Positions 28,644 through 40,792 of a stretch of DNA of 64,000 bases are shown here, piece after piece. The notes below the pieces were generated by a model. That model did no database searches. It was not told where the DNA came from and saw only the letters and a list, made by a program, of their open reading frames with translations. Position numbers and translations under genes: made by a program. Origin of the DNA: Roseateles asaccharophilus (GTDB lineage: Bacteria; Pseudomonadota; Gammaproteobacteria; Burkholderiales; Burkholderiaceae_C); the NCBI RefSeq assembly GCF_004362405.1, contig NZ_SNXE01000004.1, forward strand, positions 223,964 through 287,963, given 5' to 3'. Numbering within the stretch: the first letter of the stretch is position 1; every line of letters starts with the position of its first letter.

Positions 28644-29249
28644 TTACAGCCCGCCGTAGTTGTCTTCGCGAATGACGCGCGGCGTGATCTCGCGCGGCTC
28701 GATGGTCACCGGCTGGTAGATCACGCGCTTTTGCTCGGCGTCGTAGCGCATTTCCACATGACCCGAGACCGGGAAGTCCTTGCGCATCGGGTGGCCGATG
28801 AAGCCGTAGTCCGTCAGGATGCGGCGCAGGTCCTCATGGCCCTCGAAGATGATGCCGTACATGTCAAAGGCTTCGCGCTCGAACCAGTTGGCCGAATTCC
28901 AGACCGGGTTGACCGAGGCCACCTGGGGCAGGTCATCGTCGGCCGCGAACACCTTCAGGCGCAGGCGCCAGTTCTTGCTGACAGACAGCAGGTGCGAAGC
29001 CACGGCGAAGCGCGGACCCTCGGCCACGGTGCTCGCGCCATTGCCGTAGTCGCTGTAGTCCAGACCGCAGAGGTCGATCAGCTGCTCGAACTTGAGCTCG
29101 GCATGATCACGCAGGGTGTGGGCCACATCCAGGTAATGCTCGGGGCGCACACGCAGGGTCAGCTCACCCAGTTCGCGCTTGAGTTCCAGGATCTTGTCGC
29201 CAAGGACGGCTTGAAGCGCCGCCTGCAGGGTGTCGAGTTTGGTGCTCAT
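28644..29249 (-). CDS. nuoC: NADH-quinone oxidoreductase subunit C (30 kDa)
   Basis: 201 residues. The conserved [29 protein letters not shown] region (residues about 128-156) and the [11 protein letters not shown] segment identify the 30-kDa subunit. It stabilises the quinone-reducing module with NuoB and NuoD. Unfused; the gap to nuoB is 6 bases. Confidence 0.97.
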   Translation of the reverse strand: MSTKLDTLQAALQAVLGDKILELKRELGELTLRVRPEHYLDVAHTLRDHAELKFEQLIDLCGLDYSDYGNGASTVAEGPRFAVASHLLSVSKNWRLRLKVFAADDDLPQVASVNPVWNSANWFEREAFDMYGIIFEGHEDLRRILTDYGFIGHPMRKDFPVSGHVEMRYDAEQKRVIYQPVTIEPREITPRVIREDNYGGL

Positions 29250-29255
29250 GGGTGC

Positions 29256-29732
29256 TTAGCGGGCGATGGTGTTCTCACGGCGGATCTTGGCCTGCAGCTG
29301 CAGGATGCCGTAGAGCAGCGCCTCGGCCGTGGGCGGGCAGCCCGGCACATAGACGTCCACCGGCACGATGCGGTCGCAGCCCCGCACCACCGAATAGCTG
29401 TAGTGGTAGTAACCGCCGCCATTCGCGCAGGAGCCCATGGAGAGCACCCAGCGCGGCTCGGCCATCTGGTCATAGACCTTGCGCAGGGCCGGCGCCATCT
29501 TGTTGCACAGGGTGCCGGCCACGATCATCAGATCGGACTGCCGCGGGCTGGGACGGAACAGCATGCCGAAACGGTCGATGTCGTAGCGCGCCGCACCGGC
29601 GTGCATCATCTCCACCGCGCAGCAGGCCAGACCGAAGGTCATCGGCCACAGAGAACCGGTCTTGGACCAGTTGATCAGCTTGTCGACCGAGGTGGTGACG
29701 AAGCCTTCCTTCAAAACGCCTTCAATGCCCAT
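29256..29732 (-). CDS. nuoB: NADH-quinone oxidoreductase subunit B (cluster N2)
   Basis: 158 residues. The unusual tandem cysteines in [11 protein letters not shown], together with [15 protein letters not shown] and [12 protein letters not shown], bind the terminal [4Fe-4S] cluster N2 that reduces quinone. The start at 29732 ([11 protein letters not shown]) gives the family length. It is 98 bases downstream of nuoA, the widest gap among the structural genes of the operon. Confidence 0.97.
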   Translation of the reverse strand: MGIEGVLKEGFVTTSVDKLINWSKTGSLWPMTFGLACCAVEMMHAGAARYDIDRFGMLFRPSPRQSDLMIVAGTLCNKMAPALRKVYDQMAEPRWVLSMGSCANGGGYYHYSYSVVRGCDRIVPVDVYVPGCPPTAEALLYGILQLQAKIRRENTIAR

Positions 29733-29830
29733 GGCAAGAATCCCAAATTGCCGAGGCGGCCAAGGCCGCCCCATTTGCAGCCACCTTGCCAGGCAGGGCG
29801 GCCGACGCGCTTATCCGAGGGGAAGCGAAC

Positions 29831-30190
29831 TCACTCCCAGTCCAGAGCACCCTTCTTCCATTCGTAGGCAAAACCCACGACCAGAATGCCCAGGAAAATC
29901 ATCATCGCCCAGAAACCCGCCGCGCCGATATCGCGCAACGCCACCGCCCAGGGGAAGAGGAAGGCGATTTCCAGGTCGAACAGGATAAACAGAATGGCCA
30001 CGAGGTAATAGCGCACATCGAATTTCATGCGCGCGTCTTCAAAGGCCTCGAAGCCACATTCGTAGGGGGAGTTCTTGGCCGCGTCAGGGCGACGCGGGCC
30101 CAGCAGAGCGCCGAGCAACTGAGGTGCCACTCCAACACCCGCGCCGACAAGAATGAAAAGGATGACGGGCAGGTACTGTTCCAGATTCAT
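29831..30190 (-). CDS. nuoA: NADH-quinone oxidoreductase subunit A
   Basis: 119 residues, three helices. The loop [20 protein letters not shown] with its conserved cysteine and [11 protein letters not shown] in TM2 mark NuoA. The ATG at 30190 (MNLEQYLPV) is the normal start. It is the first gene of the 14-gene nuo operon; the promoter should lie in 30191-30396, where I find no clean -35/-10 pair. Confidence 0.97.
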   Translation of the reverse strand: MNLEQYLPVILFILVGAGVGVAPQLLGALLGPRRPDAAKNSPYECGFEAFEDARMKFDVRYYLVAILFILFDLEIAFLFPWAVALRDIGAAGFWAMMIFLGILVVGFAYEWKKGALDWE

Positions 30191-30396
30191 GGCGAAAAAC
30201 TCAGTTATCGAGAATGAATCGCATTTGGCTTCCGCCAAAAGCTACGGGCGCGCCGCCAGCAATGATAGATTGCTTACGGACCGCGCCCGCTCTGTCCCCA
30301 GCAACACAGACCCTTAGATCCAGCGTCACTTCGGGGCGCATCAGCCGATCATCCACCCCTCGGAGCGCGGATGCCGCTATCGGCCGATTATTGTTT

Positions 30397-30481
30397 TGGT
30401 GCCGTCGGCGAGACTCGAACTCGCACAGCTTTCGCCACTACCCCCTCAAGATAGCGTGTCTACCAATTTCACCACGACGGC
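30397..30481 (-). tRNA. leuU: tRNA-Leu, anticodon GAG
   Basis: An 85-base class II tRNA with encoded CCA. The acceptor stem GCCGUCG pairs with CGACGGC, the T stem GCGAG with CUCGC, and the anticodon stem CUAUC with GGUAG around the loop UUGAGGG, giving anticodon GAG. A short variable arm closes with a GAAA tetraloop. It decodes CUC and CUU. It follows secG on the same strand, the same neighbour as E. coli leuU. Confidence 0.96.
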
Positions 30482-30633
30482 TTGTTTTGCTTGCTGTCTG
30501 TTCGCTTGAGGTTTGCTTCCCAGACAGCCTCGCATTCTATACCGAAATTCCCTAGGGCTTAGAGAGAAATGGCAGAAATTTGCAGCTCGGCAGGCACGAA
30601 ACGCAACACTGCCGCGCCGCAGACCGCAGCGCC

Positions 30634-31008
30634 TTACTTGGAAGCGGCCGGCGCGGGCGCAGCGATGGGCGCAGGCACCACAGCGGCAGGCACGGCGGCA
30701 GCGCCGGAACTGGCAGCGCTGGCCGGCGCAGCACGGTCCAGCACGCTTTCGCCAGCCGGTGCGGTGCTGCGTTGGTTGGCCATGAAGGCCAGGGCCAGGG
30801 TGCAGACGAAGAAGATGGTGGCGCAGACAGCCGTGCTGCGCGACAGGAAGTTGGCGCTGCCGGTGGCGCCGAACAGGCTGCCCGAGGAACCACTGCCAAA
30901 GGAGGCCCCCATATCGGCGCCCTTGCCATGCTGGACCAGCACCAGGCCGATCATGACCAAGGCCGTCAGCAGTTGCAGCACCAGCACCAGATTCATCAGA
31001 ACTTGCAT
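30634..31008 (-). CDS. secG: preprotein translocase subunit SecG
   Basis: 124 residues, with two helices (LVLVLQLLTALVMIGLVLVQ and STAVCATIFFVCTLALAFMA) separated by the conserved GKGADMGASFGSGSSGSLFG loop. SecG assists SecYE in protein export. The C-terminal 40 residues are Ala/Pro-rich. It is preceded by tpiA (42 bases) and followed by tRNA-Leu. Confidence 0.95.
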   Translation of the reverse strand: MQVLMNLVLVLQLLTALVMIGLVLVQHGKGADMGASFGSGSSGSLFGATGSANFLSRSTAVCATIFFVCTLALAFMANQRSTAPAGESVLDRAAPASAASSGAAAVPAAVVPAPIAAPAPAASK

Positions 31009-31050
31009 CTCAAAATACTCCAGTAACTCTTGTCAGATTGGGCAGAACAT

Positions 31051-31791
31051 TCAGCCTGCGGCGCGGCAGATGGCCGCAAAGTCGGCCGCCTTGAGGGCCG
31101 CACCACCGATCAAGCCCCCATCGATATCCGCTTGGGCGAACAGCTGCGCTGCGTTATCGGGCTTGACGCTGCCGCCATAAAGAATGCGCATGGCATCCGC
31201 CTTCTTGCTGGCCGCCTGCAGCTGCTGGCGCAGCACATGGTGGACGGCCTGAGCCTGCTCGGGCGTCGCCGTGAGGCCCGTGCCGATGGCCCAGACGGGC
31301 TCATACGCCACCACGATCTCGCCGATGCAGTGCGTCAGCGTGTGGATTACGGCCGCCAACTGGCGCTTGACCACCTCTTCGGTACGGCCGGCTTCGCGCT
31401 CGGCCAGGGTCTCGCCCACACAGACGATGGGCGTCACCCCATGGGCCAGGGCCGCCTTGGCCTTGTCCGCCACCAATTGGTCGCCCTCGTGGTGGTAGGC
31501 ACGGCGCTCGGAATGCCCCACGATCACATAGCGGCAGCCGATGTCTTGCAGCATGGCCGAGGACACCTCGCCCGTATAAGCACCCTGCTCGTGAGCCGAG
31601 CAGTCCTGCGCCCCGAAGGCGATGGCCGTGCCGGTCAGGGCCAGCGCGGTCTCGCTGATGTAGGGGAAAGGCACGCAGACCGCCACATCGGCGTTCCAGG
31701 GCCCCGCCTCCTTCAAACCGGCCAGCAGCACCGCGTTGGCGGCGCGGCTGCCGTGCATCTTCCAGTTGCCAACAACAAGCTTCTTGCGCAT
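31051..31791 (-). CDS. tpiA: triosephosphate isomerase
   Basis: 246 residues, the usual length. The catalytic set is complete: Lys in VVGNWKMHG, His in VIVGHSERR, and Glu in [12 protein letters not shown]. The phosphate-binding loops GGSVKPDN and GGLIGGAAL are present. It interconverts dihydroxyacetone phosphate and glyceraldehyde-3-phosphate in the cytoplasm. It is 32 bases downstream of the quinone oxidoreductase gene and upstream of secG on the same strand. Confidence 0.98.
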   Translation of the reverse strand: MRKKLVVGNWKMHGSRAANAVLLAGLKEAGPWNADVAVCVPFPYISETALALTGTAIAFGAQDCSAHEQGAYTGEVSSAMLQDIGCRYVIVGHSERRAYHHEGDQLVADKAKAALAHGVTPIVCVGETLAEREAGRTEEVVKRQLAAVIHTLTHCIGEIVVAYEPVWAIGTGLTATPEQAQAVHHVLRQQLQAASKKADAMRILYGGSVKPDNAAQLFAQADIDGGLIGGAALKAADFAAICRAAG

Positions 31792-31823
31792 TGCGTCGCC
31801 CTCTTCTTCTCTCTTGTCTTCGC

Positions 31824-32810
31824 TTACCAGCTCAGCACGATCTTGCCGACATGCTCGCCCGACTCCATCAGCGCGTGCGCCTGGGCGGCCTCGGCGGCCG
31901 GCAGCTCACGGTAGATGACGGGAGCGATGCGGCGCTGCTCAAGCAAGGGCCAGACCCGCTCGCGCAGCGCGCGAGCGATGCCAGCCTTGAACGCCAGCGA
32001 GCGCGGCCGCAGGGTGGAGCCGGTGATGCTGAGGCGGCGGCGCAAGACCTGACCCGCATCGAACTCCGCTTTCACCCCGCCCTGCACCGCGATGATCACC
32101 GCCCGGCCATCATCGGCCAGGCACTGCACATTGCGTGCGACATAGTCGCCCGCCACCATATCCAGGATCACATCCACGCCCCGGCCGCCGGTAGCAGCCT
32201 TGGCCTCGGCCACGAAGTCCTGTTCACGGTAGTTGATCGCCACATCCGCCCCCAGGCGCACACAGGCCGCGGCCTTCTCGGCCGAGCCCACAGTCACCAG
32301 CACGCGCGAACCCAGGGCCTTGGCCAGCTGGATCGCGGTGACGCCAATGCCGCTGCTGCCGCCATGCACCAGCAGGCTTTCGCCCGGCTGCAATGCGGCG
32401 CGCTCGAAGACATTGCTCCACACGGTGAAGAAGGTCTCGGGCAGGCTGGCGGCCTCGGCCATGCTCCAGCCCGCGGGCACCGGCAGGCACTGGCCCACGG
32501 GGGCCACGCAGCGCTCGGCATAGCCGCCGCCCGCCACCAGAGCGCAGACGGCATCACCCAGCCGCAGGCCGGCGGCCGCCAGGGCCGCGGCGTCGCCGCC
32601 GATGATGCGCCCCGCCACCTCCAGGCCCGGCAGATCGCTGGCACCGGCGGGAGGTGGATAGGCACCCTTGCGCTGCAGCACATCGGGGCGGTTGATGCCA
32701 TAGGCCTCGACCGCGATCAGGCACTCACCGGCCCCGGCGACGGGGTCGGCGCGCTCAATCAGCTGCAGCACCTCGGGGCCGCCGGGGCGGCTGATGGCGA
32801 TGGCTTTCAT
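31824..32810 (-). CDS. NAD(P)H-quinone oxidoreductase, zinc-free MDR type (PIG3-like)
   Basis: 328 residues of the medium-chain dehydrogenase superfamily. The N-terminus [19 protein letters not shown] and the dinucleotide site [19 protein letters not shown] are those of quinone oxidoreductases; no zinc-ligand cysteines are present. It reduces quinones or enones with NAD(P)H. I took the ATG at 32810; an upstream in-frame start would overlap the end of pnp. It lies between pnp and tpiA on the same strand. Confidence 0.9.
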   Translation of the reverse strand: MKAIAISRPGGPEVLQLIERADPVAGAGECLIAVEAYGINRPDVLQRKGAYPPPAGASDLPGLEVAGRIIGGDAAALAAAGLRLGDAVCALVAGGGYAERCVAPVGQCLPVPAGWSMAEAASLPETFFTVWSNVFERAALQPGESLLVHGGSSGIGVTAIQLAKALGSRVLVTVGSAEKAAACVRLGADVAINYREQDFVAEAKAATGGRGVDVILDMVAGDYVARNVQCLADDGRAVIIAVQGGVKAEFDAGQVLRRRLSITGSTLRPRSLAFKAGIARALRERVWPLLEQRRIAPVIYRELPAAEAAQAHALMESGEHVGKIVLSW

Positions 32811-32820
32811 CGCAGCAGGC

Positions 32821-34971
32821 TTACTCCGCGACGCCTTCTTCGGCGGCCGGGGCTGCCGGGGCGGGTGCCGGAGCGGCTTCACGCTCGATCAGGGCCTTCA
32901 TGGACAGCTTGATGCGGCCCTTCTCATCGGTCTCCAGCACCTTGACCTTGACGATCTGGCCTTCGCTCAGGAAGTCGGTCACCTTCTCCACGCGCTGGTG
33001 AGCGATCTGGCTGATGTGCAGCAGACCGTCCTTGCCCGGCAGGATGTTGACCAGGGCGCCGAAGTCCAGGATCTTGGTGACCGGGCCTTCGTAGACCTTG
33101 CCGATCTCGGCTTCGGCCGTGATCTGCTCGATGCGCTTCTTGGCCAGATCGGCCTTGTCGGCATCGGTGGAGGCGATGGTGATGGTGCCGTCCTCAGCGA
33201 TGTCGATGGTGGTGCCGGTTTCCTCGGTCAGCGCACGGATGGTGGCGCCGCCCTTGCCGATCACGTCGCGGATCTTCTCCGGATTGATCTTCATGGTGTA
33301 GAGGCGGGGCGCGAACTGCGAGACCTCGGTCGAGGCGCCGGCCACGGCGTCCACCATCACACCCAGGATGTGCATGCGGGCCTCCTTGGCCTGAGCCAGG
33401 GCGACTTGCATGATTTCCTTGGTGATGCCCTGGATCTTGATGTCCATCTGCAGGGCGGTGATGCCGGTGGTGGAACCGGCGACCTTGAAGTCCATATCGC
33501 CCAGATGATCTTCATCACCCAGGATGTCGGTCAGCACGGCGAAGCGGTTGCCGTCCTTGATCAGGCCCATGGCGATGCCGGCCACATGGGCCTTCAGGGG
33601 CACGCCGGCGTCCATCAGCGACAGGCAGCCGCCGCAGACCGAAGCCATGGACGAGGAACCGTTGGACTCGGTGATCTCGGAGACCACGCGGATCGAGTAA
33701 GGGAAGTCTTCCTTGTTCGGCAGCACGGCCACCAGGGCGCGCTTGGCCAGACGGCCGTGGCCGATCTCGCGGCGCTTGGGGCTGCCCACACGACCGGTTT
33801 CGCCGGTGGCGAACGGAGGCATGTTGTAGTGCAGCATGAAGCGCTCGCTGTACTCGCCGGCCAGGGCGTCGATCACCTGGGCGTCACGCTCGGTGCCCAG
33901 GGTCGCGGCCACCAGGGCCTGGGTCTCGCCGCGGGTGAACAGCGAGGAGCCGTGGGCGCGCGGCAGCACGCCGGCACGGATCTCGATGGGACGCACGGTG
34001 CGGGTGTCGCGGCCGTCGATACGGGGCTCGCCGGCCAGGATCTGGCTGCGCACGATGCGGGCTTCGATCTCGAACAGCAGGCCGTCGACTTCCACGCCGT
34101 CGAACTCGACGCCGGCTTCGGTCAGGCCAGCCTTGACAGCAGCATAGGCCTCGCGGCAAGCCTGGGTGCGGGCCTGCTTGGAGCGGATCTGGTAGGCGGC
34201 GCGCAGGGCGGGCTCGGCCAGCTCGGTCACCTTGGCGATGAAGGGCTCGTTCTTGGCCGGCGGCTGCCAGTCCCAGACCGGCTTGCCGGCTTCGCGCACC
34301 AGCTCATGGATGGCGTTGATGGCGATCTTGCCTTGCTCATGGCCATAGACCACGGCGCCCAGCATCACGTCTTCGCTCAGCTGGTCGGCTTCGGATTCCA
34401 CCATCAGCACGGCGGCCTCGGTGCCGGCCACCACCAGATCCATCTTGGAATCCAGCAGCTGGGTCTTGCCCGGGTTCAGCACATACTCACCGTTGACATA
34501 GCCCACGCGAGCAGCGCCGATCGGGCCGTTGAAGGGGATGCCCGAGATCGACAGGGCGGCCGAGGTGGCGATCATGGCGGCGATATCGGCCTGAACCTCG
34601 GGATTCAGCGACATCACATGCACCACGACCTGGACTTCGTTGAAGAAGCCTTCGGGGAACAGCGGGCGGATCGGGCGGTCGATCAGGCGGCTGGTCAGGG
34701 TCTCCAGCTCGCTGGGACGGCCTTCACGCTTGAAGAAGCTGCCGGGGATCTTGCCGGCGGCATAGGTCTTCTCGATGTAGTCAACGGTCAGCGGGAAGAA
34801 GTCCTGGCCCGGCTTGGGCTCGTTCTTCGCGACCACGGTGGCCAGCACCACGGTGTCATCGATGTTCACCAGCACGGCGCCGGTGGACTGGCGAGCGATC
34901 TCGCCGGTTTCCATCGTGACGGTGTGGGGCCCCCACTGGAAGGTTTTGGTGACCTTGTTGAACATGCTCAT
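32821..34971 (-). CDS. pnp: polyribonucleotide nucleotidyltransferase (PNPase)
   Basis: 716 residues. Two RNase PH domains are followed by KH and S1 domains. The second core carries the active-site region ([31 protein letters not shown], described by position near residues 470-500), the KH loop is GKGGATIRA, and the S1 domain has [18 protein letters not shown]. It degrades RNA 3' to 5' using phosphate. It lies downstream of rpsO, the usual rpsO-pnp arrangement. Confidence 0.98.
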   Translation of the reverse strand: MSMFNKVTKTFQWGPHTVTMETGEIARQSTGAVLVNIDDTVVLATVVAKNEPKPGQDFFPLTVDYIEKTYAAGKIPGSFFKREGRPSELETLTSRLIDRPIRPLFPEGFFNEVQVVVHVMSLNPEVQADIAAMIATSAALSISGIPFNGPIGAARVGYVNGEYVLNPGKTQLLDSKMDLVVAGTEAAVLMVESEADQLSEDVMLGAVVYGHEQGKIAINAIHELVREAGKPVWDWQPPAKNEPFIAKVTELAEPALRAAYQIRSKQARTQACREAYAAVKAGLTEAGVEFDGVEVDGLLFEIEARIVRSQILAGEPRIDGRDTRTVRPIEIRAGVLPRAHGSSLFTRGETQALVAATLGTERDAQVIDALAGEYSERFMLHYNMPPFATGETGRVGSPKRREIGHGRLAKRALVAVLPNKEDFPYSIRVVSEITESNGSSSMASVCGGCLSLMDAGVPLKAHVAGIAMGLIKDGNRFAVLTDILGDEDHLGDMDFKVAGSTTGITALQMDIKIQGITKEIMQVALAQAKEARMHILGVMVDAVAGASTEVSQFAPRLYTMKINPEKIRDVIGKGGATIRALTEETGTTIDIAEDGTITIASTDADKADLAKKRIEQITAEAEIGKVYEGPVTKILDFGALVNILPGKDGLLHISQIAHQRVEKVTDFLSEGQIVKVKVLETDEKGRIKLSMKALIEREAAPAPAPAAPAAEEGVAE

Positions 34972-35138
34972 GTTCTGCTCTCCTCAGTTGTGAACGACCG
35001 CTTGCGGTGCGGTGCAAAACCGGGAGTGGGGCTGGGTTTGGCGGGATGCCATTCCAGTAAAGCTTGGTCTCATACCGACCTTCAAGCCCTGTTGGAATGA
35101 CACAGCAGCGCCACGTCAGCTCGACTCCGTGGGACGCC

Positions 35139-35184
35139 TGAAAAACAAAGAGCCTGTGCTGGGCATAGACCAGACAGGCTCTTC
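35139..35184 (-). terminator. intrinsic terminator downstream of rpsO
   Basis: On the minus strand, AGAGCCTGT and ACAGGCTCT form a 9-bp stem (35174-35182 with 35149-35157) followed by TTGTTTTT. It lies 18 bases after the rpsO stop and separates rpsO from pnp, so pnp transcription needs read-through or its own promoter. Confidence 0.88.
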
Positions 35185-35199
35185 GTCATCGGGCGCCGA

Positions 35200-35469
35200 T
35201 TACTTGCGCAGGCCCAGCTTCTGGATCAGCGCGGTGTAGCGGGCAGCGTCGGTGCGCTTCAGGTAGGCCAGCAGGCTCTTGCGGGTGTTGACCATCTTCA
35301 GCAGACCGCGGCGGCCATGGTGATCCTTGGCGTGGGTCTTGAAGTGGGGGGTCAGCTCGTTGATGCGAGCGGTCAGCAGAGCGACCTGGACTTCCGGGGA
35401 GCCGGTGTCGTTGGCGCTGCGGGCGTTGGCCTTGACGATTTCGGCCTTCTTGATATCGGCGACTGCCAT
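35200..35469 (-). CDS. rpsO: 30S ribosomal protein S15
   Basis: 89 residues, the standard length. The motif [24 protein letters not shown] and the [22 protein letters not shown] helix bind 16S rRNA in the small-subunit platform. The ATG at 35469 (MAVADIKK) is chosen because the family starts there; an earlier in-frame start would add 15 residues not in the family. In E. coli S15 represses its own translation by a leader pseudoknot; whether it does here is not visible. Confidence 0.98.
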   Translation of the reverse strand: MAVADIKKAEIVKANARSANDTGSPEVQVALLTARINELTPHFKTHAKDHHGRRGLLKMVNTRKSLLAYLKRTDAARYTALIQKLGLRK

Positions 35470-35632
35470 GATTGCGTTCCTATCAGGATGGAACCCGCTG
35501 GCAGCGCCGGACAAGTTCCGGCGGCTCAGACGGTTTCCTATGGTTTTGACTTGCGGTCACGGGTGAAACCGACCCATGCCGTGCTGGTGTTTCCGTGCTC
35601 TCCAGACAAGCCGATGAGTACAAAACCCGCGG

Positions 35633-35638
35633 ATTATA
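35633..35638 (-). promoter_or_regulatory. candidate -10 element for rpsO
   Basis: A perfect TATAAT on the minus strand, 164 bases before the rpsO start. No good -35 is seen at 16-18 bases. It would give a leader of about 155 bases, compatible with S15 autoregulation. Confidence 0.4.
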
Positions 35639-35683
35639 GACCAATCAAGGCGGGTCCGTCGCCCGCCCTGCTGGGCCCGGGGC

Positions 35684-36988
35684 TCAGTAGCGCTTCATCT
35701 GGCATTGGTGCGCCTGCTCCGCGCGTGCGGCTTCGACAAATCTCAGGGTCCGGAAGCCCAGGCCCGAGCCCTCATTGTCAAAACGCACCCCGGGCGAGCC
35801 CTGCTTCTTCATGACCGACACATAGAGCGGCTGGATGAACTGATGATCGGCGGCGCGCATCTGGCCGGCGTGCATGCCCCCCAGGGTCTTGCCGTCGTAC
35901 TTCAGCCCCTCCATGGCGCGCGCCACGGCCGTGGGGTCGGCGCTCTTGGCTTTCTCCATGGCGGCCACCAGCACCTCGATCATGGCTTGCATGCGCGCGT
36001 GCACATAGTCGTCCTCGGGCTTGGGAAAGCGTGCGCGGAAAGACTCGTAGAAACGATCCGAGCTGGGCGTCCCCACATTGGGATGCCATTCGGCCACGGC
36101 CAGCACGCGGTCAATGCCCGCCTCGCCAATGGCGGCCGGCGCCCCCAAACCGTTGCCGTAGAAGGTGTAGAAGCGCGCCGTCAGCCCCACATCCCGTGCC
36201 GCGCGCACAAGCAGGGTCAGATCATTGCCCCAGTTGCCGGTGAGTACCGCCTGGGCGCCACTGGCCTTGATCTTGCTTACATAGGGCAGGAAATCCTTGA
36301 CCCGCCCCACCGGATGCAGCTCATCACCGACGATCTGCATATCGGGGCGCTTGGCCACGATCATCTCGCGCCCCTTCTTCAACACATGCTGGCCAAAGCT
36401 GTAGTCCTGGCCGATGAGATAGATCTTCTGCACGCCCCGGTCCTGCGCCAGCTCATCGGTGAGCGCGGCCAGGCGCATATCGGCATGCGCATCGAAGCGG
36501 AAGTGCCAGAAGCTGCACTTCTCGTTGGTGAGCGCGGGATCGACCGCCGAGTAGTTCAGAAACAGGGCGCGGCGCTGCGGTTCGCGCTCGTTGTGCTTGT
36601 TCAAAGCATCAATCAGGGCCGAGGCGATGGCGGAGCTGTTGCCCTGCAAGACAAAGCCGGCCTGTTGATCGACGGCCGAGCGCAGCATGGACAGGGCCTC
36701 TTCGGTATTGCCCTTGCTGTCCAGGCGCAGCAGCTGCAGAGGCCTAGGGCCACCGGCGGCGGCCGGCAGCTTGACGCCGCCGCGCGCATTCACGCGCTCC
36801 GTCGCCCACACCAGGTTTCGGAACACGGCTTCGCCTGCATTGCCAAAGGGCCCGGACAAGCCCTCGATGAGCGCCAGCCGAATCGGCTCCCCGGTCTGAG
36901 CCCAGGCGCCCGAAGCCCCTGCGGCCACCAGCCCGAAAACGAGCAAAGATTTCGTTAGATGACGGCGAAAAAACAGTTTGCAAGACAT
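35684..36988 (-). CDS. periplasmic substrate-binding protein of a branched-chain amino-acid-type ABC transporter
   Basis: 434 residues. A signal peptide (SLLVFGLVAAGASGAWAQ, cleavage after AWA) is followed by a type I periplasmic binding fold (IRLALIEGLSGPFGNAGEAVFRN and YLIGQDYSFGQHVLKKG). This is the LivK/leucine-binding family of high-affinity binding proteins. No permease or ATPase genes are near, so it is an orphan that must serve a distant transporter or a sensor. Ligand unknown. Divergent from the hsp20 gene. Confidence 0.85.
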   Translation of the reverse strand: MSCKLFFRRHLTKSLLVFGLVAAGASGAWAQTGEPIRLALIEGLSGPFGNAGEAVFRNLVWATERVNARGGVKLPAAAGGPRPLQLLRLDSKGNTEEALSMLRSAVDQQAGFVLQGNSSAIASALIDALNKHNEREPQRRALFLNYSAVDPALTNEKCSFWHFRFDAHADMRLAALTDELAQDRGVQKIYLIGQDYSFGQHVLKKGREMIVAKRPDMQIVGDELHPVGRVKDFLPYVSKIKASGAQAVLTGNWGNDLTLLVRAARDVGLTARFYTFYGNGLGAPAAIGEAGIDRVLAVAEWHPNVGTPSSDRFYESFRARFPKPEDDYVHARMQAMIEVLVAAMEKAKSADPTAVARAMEGLKYDGKTLGGMHAGQMRAADHQFIQPLYVSVMKKQGSPGVRFDNEGSGLGFRTLRFVEAARAEQAHQCQMKRY

Positions 36989-37011
36989 CGAAAACTCTTG
37001 TTGTTGCAGGC

Positions 37012-37040
37012 CTTGAAAGCGCGGCTTGGCACTCCCAAGT
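37012..37040 (+). promoter_or_regulatory. sigma-32-like heat-shock promoter before hsp20
   Basis: CTTGAAA (37012-37018), a 14-base spacer, then TCCCAAGT (37033-37040), close to the CTTGAAA-N14-CCCCATNT heat-shock consensus. The -35 is perfect and the -10 matches at five or six of seven positions. It fits the small heat-shock gene beginning 70 bases downstream. Confidence 0.75.
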
Positions 37041-37110
37041 CCTGGTCATGGGCGCTGCCCCAACGACGATGGCAGCGAATTCCAGTCCAGTCGAAATTCT
37101 AGGAGGCCTC

Positions 37111-37524
37111 ATGTTCGTGATCCCCGTTCGCCACCCTGCCGCCCAGCTCTCTCGCCAGCTCGAGTGCCTGTTCGACCCGGCACATCCGGAGGCCAAGGCC
37201 CTGCGCAGCCCCGCGCTGGACATCAGCGAGACCGACAGCAGCTATGTGCTGAGGATGGACCTCCCCGGCGTCGAGAAAGAGGCGGTCAAGGTGCATGTGG
37301 AGGGACGCAAGCTCAGCATCAATGCCGAGCAAAGCCCCGCACCCAGCCCCGAGGGTGAACGCAGCCTGTACCGCGAACGTGCGCAGACACGCTTCTCGCG
37401 CCAGATCACCCTGCCGCAGGAAATGAGCCTGAGCCACTCCAGCGCCAAGCTGGACAAGGGCGTACTCACCCTGACCCTGGCCAAGCGCGTGACCGAGGGC
37501 GTGGGCACGCTGAACATCGACTAA
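37111..37524 (+). CDS. small heat-shock protein, Hsp20/alpha-crystallin family
   Basis: 137 residues with an alpha-crystallin domain (about residues 37-130): [20 protein letters not shown] and the A-x-x-x-n-GvL signature [15 protein letters not shown]. Such proteins hold unfolding proteins in the cytoplasm. The ATG at 37111 has a strong AGGAGG site. The C-terminal extension is short and lacks the usual I-x-I/V motif, which normally drives oligomer assembly. A heat-shock-type promoter lies upstream. Its 3' end overlaps tsaD by four bases, convergently. Confidence 0.9.
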   Translation: MFVIPVRHPAAQLSRQLECLFDPAHPEAKALRSPALDISETDSSYVLRMDLPGVEKEAVKVHVEGRKLSINAEQSPAPSPEGERSLYRERAQTRFSRQITLPQEMSLSHSSAKLDKGVLTLTLAKRVTEGVGTLNID

Positions 37525-38564
37525 GCCGCGCCCAGCGGCCAGCGCGGCCGCACCGAGAAGCCGCCACCCGGCGGCTGGACCTGAGCCAGGCCGCGCTGCA
37601 CCCGCAGTGCGGCTGCCATGGCGATCATGGCGCCGTTGTCGGTGCACAGGCTCAACTCGGGGTAATGCACCCGCACACCCCGCTTGGCGCAGGCTTGGTT
37701 CAGCTGCTCGCGCAAACGCCGATTGGCGCCCACACCACCGGCCACCACCAGACGCTTGAGCCCGGTTTCCTTCAGTGCCAGCAGAGACTTCTTCACCAAC
37801 ACCTCGACGATGGCGGCCTGCGTGGCCGCCGCCAGGTCGGCGCGCTGCTGCTCGCTGGGCGACTCACCGAGCTTCTTCACCTGGGTCAGCACCGCGGTCT
37901 TGAGGCCGGCGAAGCTGAAGTCGGGTTTGCCGCTGTGCAGCAGGGGCCGGGGCAGTTCGAAGGCCGCGGCATCGCCCTGCTCCGCCAGGCGCGAGAGGTG
38001 CGGGCCGCCCGGATAAGGCAGGCCCAGCAGCTTGGCGCTTTTGTCGAAGGCCTCGCCGGCGGCATCATCGATGGTCTCGCCCAGGATCTCGTACTGCCCT
38101 ACCTCGTCCACCCGCATCAGCTGGGTGTGCCCCCCCGAGACCAGCAGGGCCACGAAGGGGAACTCAGGCGCATCGGCCGAGAGAAAGGGCGAGAGCAGAT
38201 GCCCTTCCAGGTGGTGAATGCCCAGGGTGGGTTTGTCCAGGGCCGCGGCCAGGGATACGGCCACCCCCGCCCCCACCAGCAAGGCGCCGGCAAGACCCGG
38301 CCCCTGGGTGTAGGCAATCAGATCCACCTCGTCCAGAGAGAGATTCGCCGCCTGCAGCACCTCGCGCGTCAGCGGCAGCACGCGGCGGATATGGTCGCGC
38401 GAGGCCAACTCGGGCACCACGCCGCCGTAGGCCTGGTGCATGGCGATCTGGCTGTGCAGGGCCTGGGCCAGCAGGCGCGGCACACCGCCCTGCCCCGGCG
38501 CCGGCACCTCGACCAGGGCCACGCCGGTTTCATCGCAAGAGGACTCAAAGCCCAGAACCTTCAT
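37521..38564 (-). CDS. tsaD: tRNA N6-threonylcarbamoyladenosine transferase
   Basis: 347 residues. It transfers threonylcarbamoyl to A37 of ANN-reading tRNAs, with TsaB and TsaE. The N-terminal [16 protein letters not shown], the metal-binding HHLEGH, the VSGGHTQL loop and the C-terminal [11 protein letters not shown] are hallmark motifs. I chose the ATG at 38564 (GGAG eight bases upstream) rather than the GTG at 38573. It is just downstream of fdx, ending the isc cluster. Confidence 0.97.
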   Translation of the reverse strand: MKVLGFESSCDETGVALVEVPAPGQGGVPRLLAQALHSQIAMHQAYGGVVPELASRDHIRRVLPLTREVLQAANLSLDEVDLIAYTQGPGLAGALLVGAGVAVSLAAALDKPTLGIHHLEGHLLSPFLSADAPEFPFVALLVSGGHTQLMRVDEVGQYEILGETIDDAAGEAFDKSAKLLGLPYPGGPHLSRLAEQGDAAAFELPRPLLHSGKPDFSFAGLKTAVLTQVKKLGESPSEQQRADLAAATQAAIVEVLVKKSLLALKETGLKRLVVAGGVGANRRLREQLNQACAKRGVRVHYPELSLCTDNGAMIAMAAALRVQRGLAQVQPPGGGFSVRPRWPLGAA

Positions 38565-38583
38565 GCCAGGCACTCCAGGGGCT

Positions 38584-38922
38584 TCAGTGGTTTTCCTTGG
38601 CGTGATTGATCGAGTACTTGGGAATCTCGACCGTGATGTCCTGCTGGCCCAGGATGGCCTGGCAAGACAGGCGCGAATCGGGCTCCAAGCCCCAGGCGCG
38701 GTCCAGCATGTCTTCCTCGCCCTCCTCCATCTCGGACAGCGAGCGGCCGCCCTGGCGCACGATCACATGGCAGGTGGTGCAGGCGCAGACCTGGTCGCAG
38801 GCGTGCTCGATCTCGATATCGTGGTCCAGCAAGGCCTCGCAGATGGAGGTGCCGGCCGGGGCCGTGATCTCGGCGCCCTGGGGGCAGTACTCGGCGTGGG
38901 GCAGGATCTTGATGATGGGCAT
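38584..38922 (-). CDS. fdx: ISC-type [2Fe-2S] ferredoxin
   Basis: 112 residues. The cysteine pattern [10 protein letters not shown] with a distant Cys in RLSCQAI (C-x5-C-x2-C...C) is that of the ISC-system ferredoxin. It supplies electrons for cluster assembly on IscU. It is the last isc gene, 9 bases after hscA, and is followed by tsaD. Confidence 0.96.
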   Translation of the reverse strand: MPIIKILPHAEYCPQGAEITAPAGTSICEALLDHDIEIEHACDQVCACTTCHVIVRQGGRSLSEMEEGEEDMLDRAWGLEPDSRLSCQAILGQQDITVEIPKYSINHAKENH

Positions 38923-38931
38923 GGGGAGGAC

Positions 38932-40788
<1,857 letters not shown>

Positions 40789-40792
40789 GTCT

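Noticed and set aside
32794-35100. Long open frame antisense to pnp
   Set aside because: Composition (Gly, His, Gln, Asp rich) and lack of any motif mark it as a shadow of pnp.
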